A DNA stretch of 64,000 bases from JABFXX01 sp036489755 (GCA_036489755.1 DASXFD010000039.1:1-64000); one strand, 5' to 3'; counted from the stretch's first letter, positions 46,717 through 56,328 are shown. The notes: generated by a model from the letters alone, not told the origin. A program made the numbers and translations.

Positions 46717-49614
46717 CTACGCAGTGAGCAGCTTCGCATAGGCCGCGCGAATGTCGTGCTGCCAGCGCTCGACGTGCTCGAGTAGATCCCCACCGTTTGC
46801 AAAACCCGAGCGGCGCGCGAGCCGATCGAGCTCGAGCTTGGTGTCGGGGAGTCGATGGATCGGCTGGTCGTGCACGACGCGCAGCCGGTGCTCGATGCCG
46901 CGCAGGAATCGATAGCCCTGCTCGAGGAGCGCGAGCAGCCCGGCGGGCGCGAGCCCTTCCACGGCGGCGGCACGCAGCGCGGCGGCCGTGCTCGTCGTGC
47001 GTAAGCGCGGGTACGCATGGCCGTGAACGAGCTGCAGGTACTGCGCGGCGAACTCGACGTCGATGAGGCCACCGGCGGCGGTCTTCAGATCGTTCGGGCT
47101 GCCGAGCTCGCGCTCGATGCGCGTGCGCATCGCCGAGATCGCGGCGGCGACCTCGGCGGCGTCGTGCGGCGCGCCGTAGATGGTTTGTTCCGCCAGCCGC
47201 GCGACCTCGGCGGCGAGCGCCGGATCGCCGGCGACCGGTCGCAGCTTCGTGAGCGCCTGGTGCTCCCACAGCTGCGCGCGCTCCGCGTGATAGCGCTGCC
47301 ATGCGGCGAGCGAGCTCACGAGTAGCCCGGAGCTGCCGCTCGGCCGGAGCCGCGTGTCGACCTCGTAGAGCCGGCCGCGCGGCGTGCGCTGGTGGAGCGC
47401 GCCGAGCAAGCGCTGTGCGAGCTTCGAGTAGTGGACGATCGCGCCGTCGTCGTCGCCGTCGCTGCGATAGACGAACACGACGTCGAGATCGGCGGCGTAG
47501 CCGAGCTCGCGGCCGCCGAGCTTGCCGAGCGCGAGGATCGCGAGCGAGCCGGCGATCGGCCGCAGCTGCCGCTCGACGAGCGCGAGCGCTTGGCGCAGGC
47601 ACGCGTCGGCGATCGCGGTGAGCTCGGTGCAGACGTCGAGCGGATCGAGCGCGCCGGCAAAATCGGCGAGCCCGACGCGCAACACGTGGCCGTTCTTGAC
47701 CTCGGCGATCGCGCTCCACGCGGCCTCGGGATCGTCGGCGTCGATCGTCGCGAGCTTTTCGGCGAGGTCGGCCGCGACTTGCTCGGCGTTGCGCGTCGGC
47801 GCGGTCTGGCCGAGCTCGACGAGCAGATCGATCAGCTCGGGCCGCTCGGCGAGCGTGCGGCCCAAGTAGGCGCTCGCGCCGAGCAACGAGCCGAGCAGGC
47901 GGGTGATCGCCGGCTGCTCGTCGAGCAGCTGCCACATCGACCACGCCTCGCCGCGGCTCGCGAGCAGATCGCCGAGCGAGCGCAGCGCGAGATCCGGATC
48001 GGCCGACGACGCGAGCTCGGCGAGCAAGTGCGCACCGACGCGCGCCGCTCGCCCGGTTGCCGCGGGAGACAACGGCGAGCCCGGCCGGCGTCGCGCTCGC
48101 GCGAGCTCGGCGCGCGCCGCGAGCACGTCGGTGAACCCGAGCCGCTCGAGCGCCGCGGCCTCGTCGGCTTCCGACAGCTCGCCGGCGAGGACGGTGGTCA
48201 CATCGGTGCTTGCCTCGGGCTCGCCGTCGCCGAGCGTCGCGAATAATTCCGACACGACGCTCGTGTGGTGCGCGAGCTCGGCGTCGAAGTCGTCGGCGCC
48301 GGCATAGCCGAGCCGGCGGGCGAATATGTTGCGTGCGATATCATCGTGCGCGACCGTTTGGGTCTGCAGGCCGGCCTCGAGCTGGAGCACGTGCTCGGCG
48401 TGACGCAGCCAGCGATACGCACGCCACAACACGGCGTGCTCGTCGTCGGTGACAAGGCCCGCGAACAACAGGTTGTCGAGCGCCGCGAGCGTGCCGCGCG
48501 AGCGCAGGCGAGGCCGCTTGCCGGCGTGGATGAGCTGCAGCGCTTGTACGAAGAACTCGATCTCGCGGATGCCGCCTTCGCCGTTCTTGAGGTCGAACCC
48601 CGCGGCCAGCGCAGAGCCCGGGCCGCTCCGTCTGGGCCCGCCGCCGCGCACGAGCTCGCGCTTGATGCGGGCGTTGAGGTCGCGCACGTCGTCGACGATC
48701 GTCGGCGGCGTGTGGCGCGGGAACACGAACGGCGTCAGCGTCTTCATGATCTCGGCGCCGAGCGCGAGATCGCCGGCGCTCTTGTTCGCCTTGAGCCACG
48801 CCTGGCGCTCCCACGATCGTCCGAACGTCTCGTAGTAGCGCTCGAGCGAGTCGAGCGAGCACGCGATCGCGCCGCGCGAGCCTTCGGGGCGCAGCCGCAG
48901 ATCGACGCGAAAGACCAGATCGTCCTCGGTGACCTCGCCGAGCGCCGCCGTGACGTGCGTGCACAGCTTCGCGAAGTATTCGTGCAGCGAGAGCTCTCCC
49001 GCCGAGCCGTTGTCGGACGAGTAGACGTAGATCACGTCGACGTCGGAGGTGAAGTTGAGCTCCTCGCCGCCGAGCTTGCCCATCCCGACCACGCACAACG
49101 TCGCGTCGCGCTCGACGCCGCTGTCGTCGACGTAGCGCGGCGGTCCGTAGCGCGCGGCGAGCTCGCGGCCGCACGCGACCACGGCGGCGTCGAAGCACGC
49201 CTCGGCGAGGTGTGCGAGCTCGCGGCCGACCTCGGTGTCGAGCCCGAGCTCGAGCTCGCGCGCGCCGAGTCGCACCAGCTCGTCGCCTCGTACGCGGCGG
49301 AGCGCGACCGGCAGCGAGCTGCCTTCGAGTGCCCGCGCGAGCTCGCTGTCGACCACGCGGCGCGGTTTTTCCCGGCGCAGGTAGGGGTCGGCGGCAACCC
49401 TCGACAACCGGTGAGGATCGCGCGCGAGCAACGTGGCCAGGTACGGCGCTCGCTGACACGCGAGCATGGCGATCCGCTGGGCGTCGCCGGCCAAGCCACC
49501 GAGATCAAGACCGCTTTGCGCCGCGGCCTCGAAGATTCGCTCGGCCCGACGGAGCGCGTCGCCGGGATCGGGCGCGCCCTCTGCGAGCTCGGCGGGGTTC
49601 ACGGCGCGCACCAT
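46717..49614 (-). CDS. glnE: Bifunctional glutamine synthetase adenylyltransferase/deadenylase
   Basis: The 965-aa enzyme adds and removes AMP on glutamine synthetase in response to nitrogen status, with PII as input. It contains two nucleotidyltransferase domains: GMGKLGGEELNFTSDVDVIY (deadenylylase side) and LGKLGGRELGYAADLDVVFV (adenylylase side), each with the GG...DxD motif. A central helical regulatory domain and the C-terminal PII-responsive helices are of normal length. The ATG at 49614 is the family-like start; the frame upstream is open to 50634 but that is shadow sequence antisense to dnaJ. The gene is divergent from dnaJ across 45 bp. Confidence 0.93.
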   Translation of the reverse strand: MVRAVNPAELAEGAPDPGDALRRAERIFEAAAQSGLDLGGLAGDAQRIAMLACQRAPYLATLLARDPHRLSRVAADPYLRREKPRRVVDSELARALEGSSLPVALRRVRGDELVRLGARELELGLDTEVGRELAHLAEACFDAAVVACGRELAARYGPPRYVDDSGVERDATLCVVGMGKLGGEELNFTSDVDVIYVYSSDNGSAGELSLHEYFAKLCTHVTAALGEVTEDDLVFRVDLRLRPEGSRGAIACSLDSLERYYETFGRSWERQAWLKANKSAGDLALGAEIMKTLTPFVFPRHTPPTIVDDVRDLNARIKRELVRGGGPRRSGPGSALAAGFDLKNGEGGIREIEFFVQALQLIHAGKRPRLRSRGTLAALDNLLFAGLVTDDEHAVLWRAYRWLRHAEHVLQLEAGLQTQTVAHDDIARNIFARRLGYAGADDFDAELAHHTSVVSELFATLGDGEPEASTDVTTVLAGELSEADEAAALERLGFTDVLAARAELARARRRPGSPLSPAATGRAARVGAHLLAELASSADPDLALRSLGDLLASRGEAWSMWQLLDEQPAITRLLGSLLGASAYLGRTLAERPELIDLLVELGQTAPTRNAEQVAADLAEKLATIDADDPEAAWSAIAEVKNGHVLRVGLADFAGALDPLDVCTELTAIADACLRQALALVERQLRPIAGSLAILALGKLGGRELGYAADLDVVFVYRSDGDDDGAIVHYSKLAQRLLGALHQRTPRGRLYEVDTRLRPSGSSGLLVSSLAAWQRYHAERAQLWEHQALTKLRPVAGDPALAAEVARLAEQTIYGAPHDAAEVAAAISAMRTRIERELGSPNDLKTAAGGLIDVEFAAQYLQLVHGHAYPRLRTTSTAAALRAAAVEGLAPAGLLALLEQGYRFLRGIEHRLRVVHDQPIHRLPDTKLELDRLARRSGFANGGDLLEHVERWQHDIRAAYAKLLTA

Positions 49615-49617
49615 ACC

Positions 49618-49646
49618 TTGACAGCGCAGCTGTGACGCATTACCCA
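49618..49646 (+). promoter_or_regulatory. Possible dnaJ promoter
   Basis: A perfect TTGACA (49618-49623) is followed after 17 nt by TACCCA (49641-49646), which matches the -10 box weakly. The dnaJ GTG lies at 49660, so any leader is very short. No CIRCE repeat was seen in the 45-bp gap. Confidence 0.35.
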
Positions 49647-49659
49647 AAGCCTTGATTCT

Positions 49660-50763
49660 GTGCGTGATCTTTACGAAGTCCTCGGCGTCGAACGCGGTTG
49701 CGATCAAGGCGATCTGAAGAAGGCCTATCGCCGGCTCGCGCAGCAGTTCCATCCCGACAAGAATCCCGAGGACAAAACCGCCGAAGAGAAGTTCAAGGAA
49801 GCGGCGAACGCGTACCAGATCCTGTCCGATGACGAGCAGCGCGCGATCTACGATCGCTACGGCTTCGACGGGCTGCGCGGCCGCGGCGCCGGCGGTCCTG
49901 GGCCCGGCTTCTCGAACGTCGAAGATATTTTCTCCGCGTTCGGCGATCTGTTCGGCGACTTTTTTGGAGGTCGCGCGAGCGGCGGTCGCCGTCAGGCGCG
50001 CGGTGCCGACCTCCGCGTCGATCTCGAGCTGACGTTCACCGAGGCCGTGTGGGGTGTGACGAAGGAAGTGAAGGTCGCGCGCGACGTGCCGTGCGCGACG
50101 TGCACCGGCTCGGGTGCCGCGCCCGGCAGCAAGCCGGAGGTCTGCAAGACCTGCGGCGGCAAAGGCCAGGTCGTGCATTCGCAGGGCTTCTTCATGGTGC
50201 AGTCGACCTGTCCGCACTGCCGCGGCCAGGGCAAGACGATCAAGGAGCCGTGCACCGACTGTCGCGGCCGCGGCGTGCAATCCGAAACGGCGACGCTGTC
50301 CGTCACGGTGCCGGCCGGCGTCGACGATGGCCAGACGCTGCGCCTCGCGGGCAAAGGCGAGACCGCGCCGGGCGGCACGACCGGTCACCTCTACGTCGTG
50401 CTGCACGTGCAGGGCGACGAGCGGTTCAAGCGCGACGCCGAAGACGTGCTCACCGAGATCCCGGTCAGCTTCGTGAAAGCGGCGCTCGGCGGCGAGGTCG
50501 AGATCTACACGCTCGATGACAACTGCAACGGCACGACCAGCGTCGAGCTCAAGCCGGGCACGCAGCCGGGCGACGTGTTCGTGCGGCGCAGCCAGGGCAT
50601 TCCGCGCGTCGGCCAGAGCGGGCGCGGCGACCACGTGATCCAGTGGAAGGTCGAGATCCCGAAGAAACTGTCCGCGAAGCAGCAGGATCTGTTGCGCGAG
50701 CTCGCCGCCGATCTCGGCGAAGACGTCAAAGAGAAGCGCGGCTTGTTCGGCCGCAAGAAGTAG
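49660..50763 (+). CDS. dnaJ: Chaperone DnaJ
   Basis: The 367-aa Hsp40 co-chaperone begins with a GTG. J domain: residues ~3-65 with HPD at ~31-33 (FHPDKNPE). A G/F-rich segment (~77-107) follows. Four CxxCxGxG zinc repeats are CATCTGSG, CKTCGGKG, CPHCRGQG and CTDCRGRG. Two C-terminal substrate-binding domains follow. All type I DnaJ parts are present. It presents unfolded proteins to DnaK and speeds its ATPase. No dnaK or grpE is adjacent. The stop lies 3 bp from the convergent secreted protein gene. Confidence 0.95.
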   Translation: MRDLYEVLGVERGCDQGDLKKAYRRLAQQFHPDKNPEDKTAEEKFKEAANAYQILSDDEQRAIYDRYGFDGLRGRGAGGPGPGFSNVEDIFSAFGDLFGDFFGGRASGGRRQARGADLRVDLELTFTEAVWGVTKEVKVARDVPCATCTGSGAAPGSKPEVCKTCGGKGQVVHSQGFFMVQSTCPHCRGQGKTIKEPCTDCRGRGVQSETATLSVTVPAGVDDGQTLRLAGKGETAPGGTTGHLYVVLHVQGDERFKRDAEDVLTEIPVSFVKAALGGEVEIYTLDDNCNGTTSVELKPGTQPGDVFVRRSQGIPRVGQSGRGDHVIQWKVEIPKKLSAKQQDLLRELAADLGEDVKEKRGLFGRKK

Positions 50764-50766
50764 CGC

Positions 50767-51414
50767 TCACTGCTTCACGAGCTTGCCGTCGGCAAGCACG
50801 TAGACGTCACGGTACCGTTCCGATGCTCGAGCGCCGGTGCATCGCTCGACGACGACGATGCGTCCGGCGGCGATGCGCTGCGACGACGAGCACGCGTAGT
50901 CGAGGGAGACGCCACCTTCGGAGCCCTGGTTCGACGCCCAGTAGTCGAGCACGATGGTCCCCGCGTCGACCGGAGCGTCATCGGCAAGGACCCACACCTC
51001 GAGCCACTCGCTGCCGGTCGACATGTGACCCGCCTTCTGCGCCCGCACCAGGAGCTCGTCTCGGCCGTCGCCGTCGAGATCCGCGAGCGAGAACGAGCGA
51101 TCGGTGACGCACGGCGTGCAGTCTTCGACCCCGCGGCCGTCGTTCCACACCACCTGGTCGCCGGAGACGAGCGCTCCGATCACGATGCCATCGTCTGCGT
51201 TGAACGTGACGAGCGCGAGCTTGGCGTGCCCGTGGATCTCGTGGCAGTGCAGCTGCTCCGCTTCCAACGGGATCGCGTGATCCACGAACGTCCGCTGCTC
51301 GGCTGGAAACGCGGCGGCCGCGACGTCGAGCAGCGCCTTCGGAGACGACGGGCACGCGCCGGCCCACGACTTCGCTGCGACGACGAGCACGATCGAGACG
51401 ATCAACGCGCGCAC
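50767..51414 (-). CDS. Secreted protein with FG-GAP-like segment
   Basis: The 215-aa protein has a signal peptide (cleaved near WAG-AC, ~18). About ten residues around LADLDGDGRDELLVRA (~109-124) match the FG-GAP/VCBS calcium-loop repeat; only one such unit is seen. Several Cys (CHEIHG, CTPCV, CSSSQ, CTGAR) may form disulphides. Likely periplasmic or extracellular; function unknown. It ends 3 bp from the convergent dnaJ gene. Confidence 0.65.
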   Translation of the reverse strand: MRALIVSIVLVVAAKSWAGACPSSPKALLDVAAAAFPAEQRTFVDHAIPLEAEQLHCHEIHGHAKLALVTFNADDGIVIGALVSGDQVVWNDGRGVEDCTPCVTDRSFSLADLDGDGRDELLVRAQKAGHMSTGSEWLEVWVLADDAPVDAGTIVLDYWASNQGSEGGVSLDYACSSSQRIAAGRIVVVERCTGARASERYRDVYVLADGKLVKQ

Positions 51415-51449
51415 GCGAGACCAACGCCCGCGCTCGCAAGCCTATTCGC

Positions 51450-52688
51450 TCAGTAGTGCGCGACGAACAGCTTGAGCTCGACGCGCCGGTTCGCGAGTCG
51501 GCCCTTCGGCGTGCTGTTGTCGGCGACCGGATCTTCGGCGCCGACGCCGTCGACGACGATGCGCCCTTCGGGCACGCCGGCCGCGACCAGCGACTGCTTC
51601 ACGGCTTCGGCGCGACCGTGCGCGAGCTCGGTGGCGAGTGCGTCGACATCGGGCGGCGGTTGGCCCTCCGCAGGCGGCGTCGCGAACGCCTTCGCCTCGC
51701 GATCGTCGGTGTGCCCGACGAGCACGATCTTGACGCCGGGGTGGTCGCTCATGACCTTCGCGATCTTCTTGATCGCCGGCTCGGCCGAGTCGCGAACCGC
51801 CGTCTCGCCGTCGGCGTAGAGCAGGCCTTCGATCGAGCCCTCGATCGCGGTGACGTCGGGCGGCACGGTGTCGGGGCAGCCGTCGTCGTCTTCGAAGCCG
51901 TTGTACGTCTCGGGCTGCATCGGGCACTTGTCGGCGATGTCGAGCACGTGATCGCCGTCGTTGTCGATGTCGGGGCAGCCGTCGGCGTCCTCGAAGCCGT
52001 CGAAGTCTTCGGGCCGCGTCGGGCACTTGTCTTTGGAATCGGGAATGCCGTCGCCGTCGGTGTCGACCTCGGCGGTCGGCATCGGCGCGACCTCGGTCGT
52101 GCTCGGCCTCGGCGGTCCACCGCGGCCGAAGTCGATGCCGAAATCGAACTCCGCTTCGACGCCGACCGGCGGCGGATTCTCGCCGGTGATCACCGACACG
52201 CGCGCGTCGATGCGCACGCGGAAGCCTTTGAGCGTGTCGAGTCGCACGCCGACGCCGGCGTAGCCTTCGGCGATGATGCCGCTGTTGAGCGTCATCCGCG
52301 CGGTCGAGATCGACGTCGGCGCCCCGGCCCCGACGAGGACGAACGGCTGCACGCGGCGGCCGGGCAATAGCTCGAACCGCAGCTGCACGCGCGGATCGAG
52401 CCAGTAGACCGTCGCAGACGGCGCGCCGCCGACCGAGTCGGTGTGCGTCGGCGAGAAGGCGAGCTCGATCTCGGGGAAGAACCACGGCACGAAGAACTCG
52501 TGCGCGATGCGGCCGCCGAACGCGACCGAGTTCTGCAGCATCGGGTGCGCCGGCGCGCCATCGATGAAGCCGAGATCGGACTTGTCGCTGAACAACCGCG
52601 GGCCGAGAAAGCCGCCGAGCTCGAGCGGATCGGCGTGTGCGATCGATGGGACCAGCACGGCTATCAGCGCGAGAGCTGCTCGAGACAT
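51450..52688 (-). CDS. OmpA-family outer-membrane protein with calcium-type repeats
   Basis: The 412-aa protein has a signal peptide (IAHA-D, ~19), an N-terminal predicted beta-barrel (~20-190), two thrombospondin type 3-like calcium repeats (VDTDGDGIPDSKDKCPTRPE and DNDGDHVLDIADKCPMQPE, ~213-265) and an OmpA domain (~280-412) with VLVGHTDDRE and ANRRVELKLF, the peptidoglycan-binding signature. It tethers the outer membrane to peptidoglycan. Downstream on the same strand lies the secreted FG-GAP-like gene (35 bp). Confidence 0.88.
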   Translation of the reverse strand: MSRAALALIAVLVPSIAHADPLELGGFLGPRLFSDKSDLGFIDGAPAHPMLQNSVAFGGRIAHEFFVPWFFPEIELAFSPTHTDSVGGAPSATVYWLDPRVQLRFELLPGRRVQPFVLVGAGAPTSISTARMTLNSGIIAEGYAGVGVRLDTLKGFRVRIDARVSVITGENPPPVGVEAEFDFGIDFGRGGPPRPSTTEVAPMPTAEVDTDGDGIPDSKDKCPTRPEDFDGFEDADGCPDIDNDGDHVLDIADKCPMQPETYNGFEDDDGCPDTVPPDVTAIEGSIEGLLYADGETAVRDSAEPAIKKIAKVMSDHPGVKIVLVGHTDDREAKAFATPPAEGQPPPDVDALATELAHGRAEAVKQSLVAAGVPEGRIVVDGVGAEDPVADNSTPKGRLANRRVELKLFVAHY

Positions 52689-52745
52689 CGGCGTGCATCA
52701 TAACGTGCGCGGCGACGCGGGACGTGCGCGCGGCCGAGAATCTCG

Positions 52746-53345
52746 TCACATCGGGGCGTAGAGCGTGCCGCCGAGCGCGCGCCCCGGCATCACCGCGAAA
52801 TCGACGAACGTGACGACGTTCCCGGGCTGGCTCCAGACGAGCAGGTTGCCACCGACGACCTGCCAGGTCGCGCCCTGGCCGTACGAGTTGGAGATCACCG
52901 TGCCGAGCCCGGGTGCGTCACCACTGACCGAGCCATCGCTGTTCAAGTCGAGCTCGACGTCGTCGCCGGCCCACGAGCCGGTCACGCCGTCGGCCTCGAG
53001 GTGGTCGGGCACCATCCCGACGTGGAGCATCAGCGCCCCGGGCACGGCGGAATACGGGACGATCGCGACCTCGACCGAGGTCTGGATCGTCAGCTCGAAC
53101 GCATCGGCCGTGTACGTGCCGGTCACGACGCTGCCGTCGCTGCCGACCCGCTCGTACGAGCCGTCGCTGCCGAGCGTCAGATACGCGTGAGGCTGGTCGA
53201 CCGGTGTTGGGGATGGTTGCGTCATCGAGATGTAGTCGGGCAGCACGTCCTGCCACGAGCCGATCACGTCGTTCGGATCGCTCGGCGGCGCGCCCTGCGG
53301 CGACGAGCAGGCGGCGATCATGACGATCGCGATCAACACGCGCAT
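52746..53345 (-). CDS. Lipoprotein, hypothetical
   Basis: The 199-aa lipoprotein has a short signal with lipobox IAAC (Cys13). The mature part starts SSPQGAPPSDPNDVIGSWQD and has a strand-rich stretch (YLTLGSDGSYERV, VTGTYTADAFELTI) resembling small extracellular lipocalin-like or DUF5004-type proteins that report on a GSW tryptophan. No firm family. It is divergent from the isoamylase gene, sharing a 200-bp upstream region. Confidence 0.65.
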   Translation of the reverse strand: MRVLIAIVMIAACSSPQGAPPSDPNDVIGSWQDVLPDYISMTQPSPTPVDQPHAYLTLGSDGSYERVGSDGSVVTGTYTADAFELTIQTSVEVAIVPYSAVPGALMLHVGMVPDHLEADGVTGSWAGDDVELDLNSDGSVSGDAPGLGTVISNSYGQGATWQVVGGNLLVWSQPGNVVTFVDFAVMPGRALGGTLYAPM

Positions 53346-53459
53346 GCGCGGCGGTGATTGCAACGCCGGAACCAGCTCGGCCCGGCAACCAGCTCGCACA
53401 CATCGCGATCGCGCGCCGCAGATTTGTAGATGCTGCGCGACATCGACGTCGCGGTCGCA

Positions 53460-53478
53460 GCGTTGTCTTTCGCAACGC
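53460..53478 (+). promoter_or_regulatory. Small inverted repeat upstream of the isoamylase gene
   Basis: GCGTTG (53460-53465) and CAACGC (53473-53478) form a perfect 6-bp inverted repeat with a 7-nt loop, about 70 nt upstream of the isoamylase ATG and inside the divergent 200-bp gap. It could be a leader hairpin or an operator. No matching sigma70 boxes were found nearby. Confidence 0.25.
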
Positions 53479-53545
53479 GCGGCGATCGCGGCGCCACACA
53501 ATTCGCATGGCTGCACGGGCCCGGCCGTTGCAGCCCGACGCGCCG

Positions 53546-55762
53546 ATGAAGGGCGCACTTGTCTGGCTCGCGCTGGTCGCGCCCGCGTGCGCGCATCACG
53601 GCGATGCGCCGGCGATCGGCCCCGATGCATCGAGCGACGCCGGCGGCACGTGGTCGCCCAGCCTCGGTGCGCACTGGAGCCCCGACGGCAGCGAGGTCTC
53701 CTTCGCGGTCGCATCGACCCGCGCGACGCGGATCGAGCTCGACGTATTCGACGCCGCGACCGGCGCCGCGCCCGTGTTGACGCTGCCGCTCGCGCAGGCC
53801 GGCGACGTGTTCTCCGCGCTCGTGCCGGCGAGTCAGCTGCCGGCCATCATCTATTACGGCTATCGCGCGTGGGGCCCGAACTGGCCGTACGACGCGTCGT
53901 GGGTGCCGGGCAGCGCGGCCGGTTGGATCGCCGACGTCGACGGCGACGGCAACCGCATGAATCCGAACAAGCTCGTGTTCGATCCGTACGCGCGCGAGCT
54001 GTCGCACGATCCCGAGACGCCGGATCAGGCGAGCGGCGCGGCGTACGCCGTCGGCAGCAACCGCGACGTCGACTCGGCGCCGGTCGCGCCGAAAGGCATC
54101 GTGCTGGCCGACGATCCGGCCGACTTCGGCACCAAGCCGACGCGCGCGCTGCGCGACGACGTGATCTACGAGGTGCACGTGCGCGGCTTCACCCAGGCAC
54201 TTGGCTCGGCGACCGGCGCGACGTGCGCGGGCACGTACGCGGGTGCTGCGGCGCAGGCGGGCTATCTTGCAAGTCTCGGCATCACGGCGGTCGAATTTCT
54301 GCCGATCGCCGAGACGCAGAACGATCGCAACGACGTCGATCCGACCAGCGACAGCGGCGACAACTACTGGGGCTACTCGACGCTCGCGTACTTCGCGCCC
54401 GATCGGCGCTACGCCTGCGATCGCACGCCGGGCGGACCGACGCGCGAGGTCCGCGCGATGGTGCAGGCGTTCCATGCGGCCGGCATCAAGGTGCTGCTCG
54501 ACGTCGTCTACAACCACACGGCCGAAGGCGCGGGCAGCTCGCTGCTCACGCTGCGCGGCCTCGACAACGCGGGCTACTACCAGCTCGATGCCGCGAAGAC
54601 CGGCTTCACGAGCTCCAACGGCGTCGGCGCCGACGTCGCCGCGCAGCAGCCGCTCGCGCAGGGCCTGATCCTCGATTCGCTCGCGTACTGGAAGGACACG
54701 ATCGGCATCGACGGCTTCCGCTTCGACCTCGCGCCGGTGCTCGGCAACGTGTGTGGCCCCGGCTGCTTCACGTTCGATCCGAATTCGCTGCCGTCGACGA
54801 TCGCCCAGCGCTTCGCGCGGCCCACCGACGGCGGCGACGGCGCCGATCTGATCGCCGAGCCGTGGGCCGTGGTCGCGAACAGCTACGAGGTCGGCCAGTT
54901 TCCCGCCGGCTGGTCGGAGTGGAACGATCACGTGCGCGACACGATCCGCCAGGATCAGAACGGCACGTCCGCGACCGGCACCACGCCGAACACGCCGAGC
55001 CAGCTCGCGACGCGCATCGCCGGCAGCTCGGATCTCTACGCGTCGCGCGGCCCGCAGGCCGGCGTGACGTACCTGGTCTCGCACGACGGCTTCACGCTGC
55101 ACGATCTCTACGCGTGCGACGCGCCGAACAACACGCAGGCGTGGCCGTACGGACCGTCGAGCGGCGGCTCGACGACGAACTACGCGTGGGATCACGGCGG
55201 CGACGCGGTGGCCCAGCGCCAGGCCACGCGCACCGGCATGGCGCTCGAGCTGCTGTCGGCCGGCGTGCCGATGATCGCGGGCGGCGACGAGCTCGCGCAC
55301 GGCATCCAGTGCAACAACAACCCGTACGACCTCGACTCGGCCGCGACGTGGCTCGACTACACGGCGCAGACCGACATCTTGTGGACGTTCACGCAGCGGA
55401 TGCTCGCGTTCCGCGCGGCACATCCGGCCCTGCGCCCCGCGAGCTGGACGTCGCCGACCTGGTTCGACGATACCGGCGCGATCGCGAGCACGGCGTACAT
55501 GGCCGATGCCACCGAGCCGGTCGTCGCGTGGACGGTCGGCGGCACGAGCGATCCGATCTATGTCGCGTACGACCGCGGCGCGGCCGATGTGACGATCACG
55601 ATTCCCGCCGCGCCGATCGGCCTCACGTGGTACCGAGTCGCCGATACCGGGGCGTGGGACGAGCCGGGCGCGAACATCGCGGCACCGGGCAGCGAGTACA
55701 TGATGCACCAGTCGTCGTACGCGCTCGGCGCGCGGTCGCTCGCGTTGTTCATCGCAAAATAG
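53546..55762 (+). CDS. Secreted isoamylase (GH13, glycogen debranching) lipoprotein
   Basis: The 738-aa enzyme cuts alpha-1,6 branch bonds in glycogen and amylopectin. It starts with a signal and lipobox APAC. A CBM48-like N-terminal domain (YYGYRAWGPNWPYDASW) precedes the GH13 barrel with DVVYNHTAEG (first region), GFRFDLAPVLG (nucleophile D394), AEPWAV (acid/base E438) and HDGFTLHDLYAC (D514). These and the LQCNNN...YNLDSxAxWL-like end match the secreted Pseudomonas isoamylase very closely, by memory of that sequence. The ATG at 53546 is chosen by the lipobox; the frame is open to 53354. It probably degrades external glycogen or starch from prey. Confidence 0.9.
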   Translation: MKGALVWLALVAPACAHHGDAPAIGPDASSDAGGTWSPSLGAHWSPDGSEVSFAVASTRATRIELDVFDAATGAAPVLTLPLAQAGDVFSALVPASQLPAIIYYGYRAWGPNWPYDASWVPGSAAGWIADVDGDGNRMNPNKLVFDPYARELSHDPETPDQASGAAYAVGSNRDVDSAPVAPKGIVLADDPADFGTKPTRALRDDVIYEVHVRGFTQALGSATGATCAGTYAGAAAQAGYLASLGITAVEFLPIAETQNDRNDVDPTSDSGDNYWGYSTLAYFAPDRRYACDRTPGGPTREVRAMVQAFHAAGIKVLLDVVYNHTAEGAGSSLLTLRGLDNAGYYQLDAAKTGFTSSNGVGADVAAQQPLAQGLILDSLAYWKDTIGIDGFRFDLAPVLGNVCGPGCFTFDPNSLPSTIAQRFARPTDGGDGADLIAEPWAVVANSYEVGQFPAGWSEWNDHVRDTIRQDQNGTSATGTTPNTPSQLATRIAGSSDLYASRGPQAGVTYLVSHDGFTLHDLYACDAPNNTQAWPYGPSSGGSTTNYAWDHGGDAVAQRQATRTGMALELLSAGVPMIAGGDELAHGIQCNNNPYDLDSAATWLDYTAQTDILWTFTQRMLAFRAAHPALRPASWTSPTWFDDTGAIASTAYMADATEPVVAWTVGGTSDPIYVAYDRGAADVTITIPAAPIGLTWYRVADTGAWDEPGANIAAPGSEYMMHQSSYALGARSLALFIAK

Positions 55763-55782
55763 GTTGTACACAATCTAATCGT

Positions 55783-55804
55783 GCACGACTTAATTTAGTC
55801 GTGC
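55783..55804. terminator. Hairpin between convergent isoamylase and DUF4189 genes
   Basis: GCACGACT (55783-55790) and AGTCGTGC (55797-55804) form a perfect 8-bp stem with loop TAATTT. It lies 21 bp after the isoamylase stop; the distal arm covers the end of the DUF4189 gene. No long T-run follows, so it may act as a bidirectional block or mRNA 3' end stabiliser rather than a classical terminator. Confidence 0.45.
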
Positions 55805-56235
55805 GTCGTCGCGACGATGGTGCAGTTCGTACCTTTCGTGCTGCATGCGGCGAGCGCGGCTTGTTGCGCGGTCGCGAGATCGTCGTTCCACGCGCCGACC
55901 GTGCCGCCCGTGCCGCGCGCGAGCACCGCGTACTGGTCTTGCTCGATCACGCGCGCCGAGCAGTCGCCGACGCCGCACGCCGAGATCGCGGCCTGTTGCG
56001 CGGCTTCGGGTGAGAGCCGGTCCCACGAGATGCCGAACCGCGCGGTCGAATCGGAGAACGCGATCGCGCCGTAGGTGGCGACGTCCTCGTTCACTTCGAC
56101 CCAGCGATGCCAGCGATCCCAGTGACCCGAGTGATGCCAGTGATGCCAGTGGCGCCAGCGCCACGGGCTGGCTTGAGCCGCCGCGGGCACCGACACGACG
56201 ACCGCGAACAACAGAGCGAGGGATGTGATGCGCAT
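55795..56235 (-). CDS. DUF4189-family secreted protein
   Basis: The 146-aa protein has a signal peptide (AQA-S, ~22) and a His/Trp-rich stretch (WRWRHWHHWHHSGHWDRW, ~24-42) that may bind metal. The DUF4189 domain (~52-146) follows with ATYGAIAFSDSTARFGIS and two Cys-pair blocks: AAISACGVGDCSARVI and ALAACSTKGTNCTIV. The family is small and secreted with unknown role. It converges with the isoamylase gene across a hairpin. Confidence 0.82.
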   Translation of the reverse strand: MRITSLALLFAVVVSVPAAAQASPWRWRHWHHWHHSGHWDRWHRWVEVNEDVATYGAIAFSDSTARFGISWDRLSPEAAQQAAISACGVGDCSARVIEQDQYAVLARGTGGTVGAWNDDLATAQQAALAACSTKGTNCTIVATTHD

Positions 56236-56328
56236 GCCTCCACGCTAGGCACGCGATCGTGCGCGAACGTTGCGCCTACGTGTACGTCGGTTGCGCGGCG
56301 ATGAACGTGGCGTGAAGCCCGCGCGAAG

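Noticed and set aside
49615..50634. N-terminal extension of glnE by 340 residues
   Set aside because: Runs through dnaJ on the other strand, not family-like; MVRAVNPAELAEG at 49614 is a normal start.
53333..55771. 812-codon frame antisense to the isoamylase gene
   Set aside because: Arg/Val/Asp-rich shadow of a strongly supported GH13 gene.
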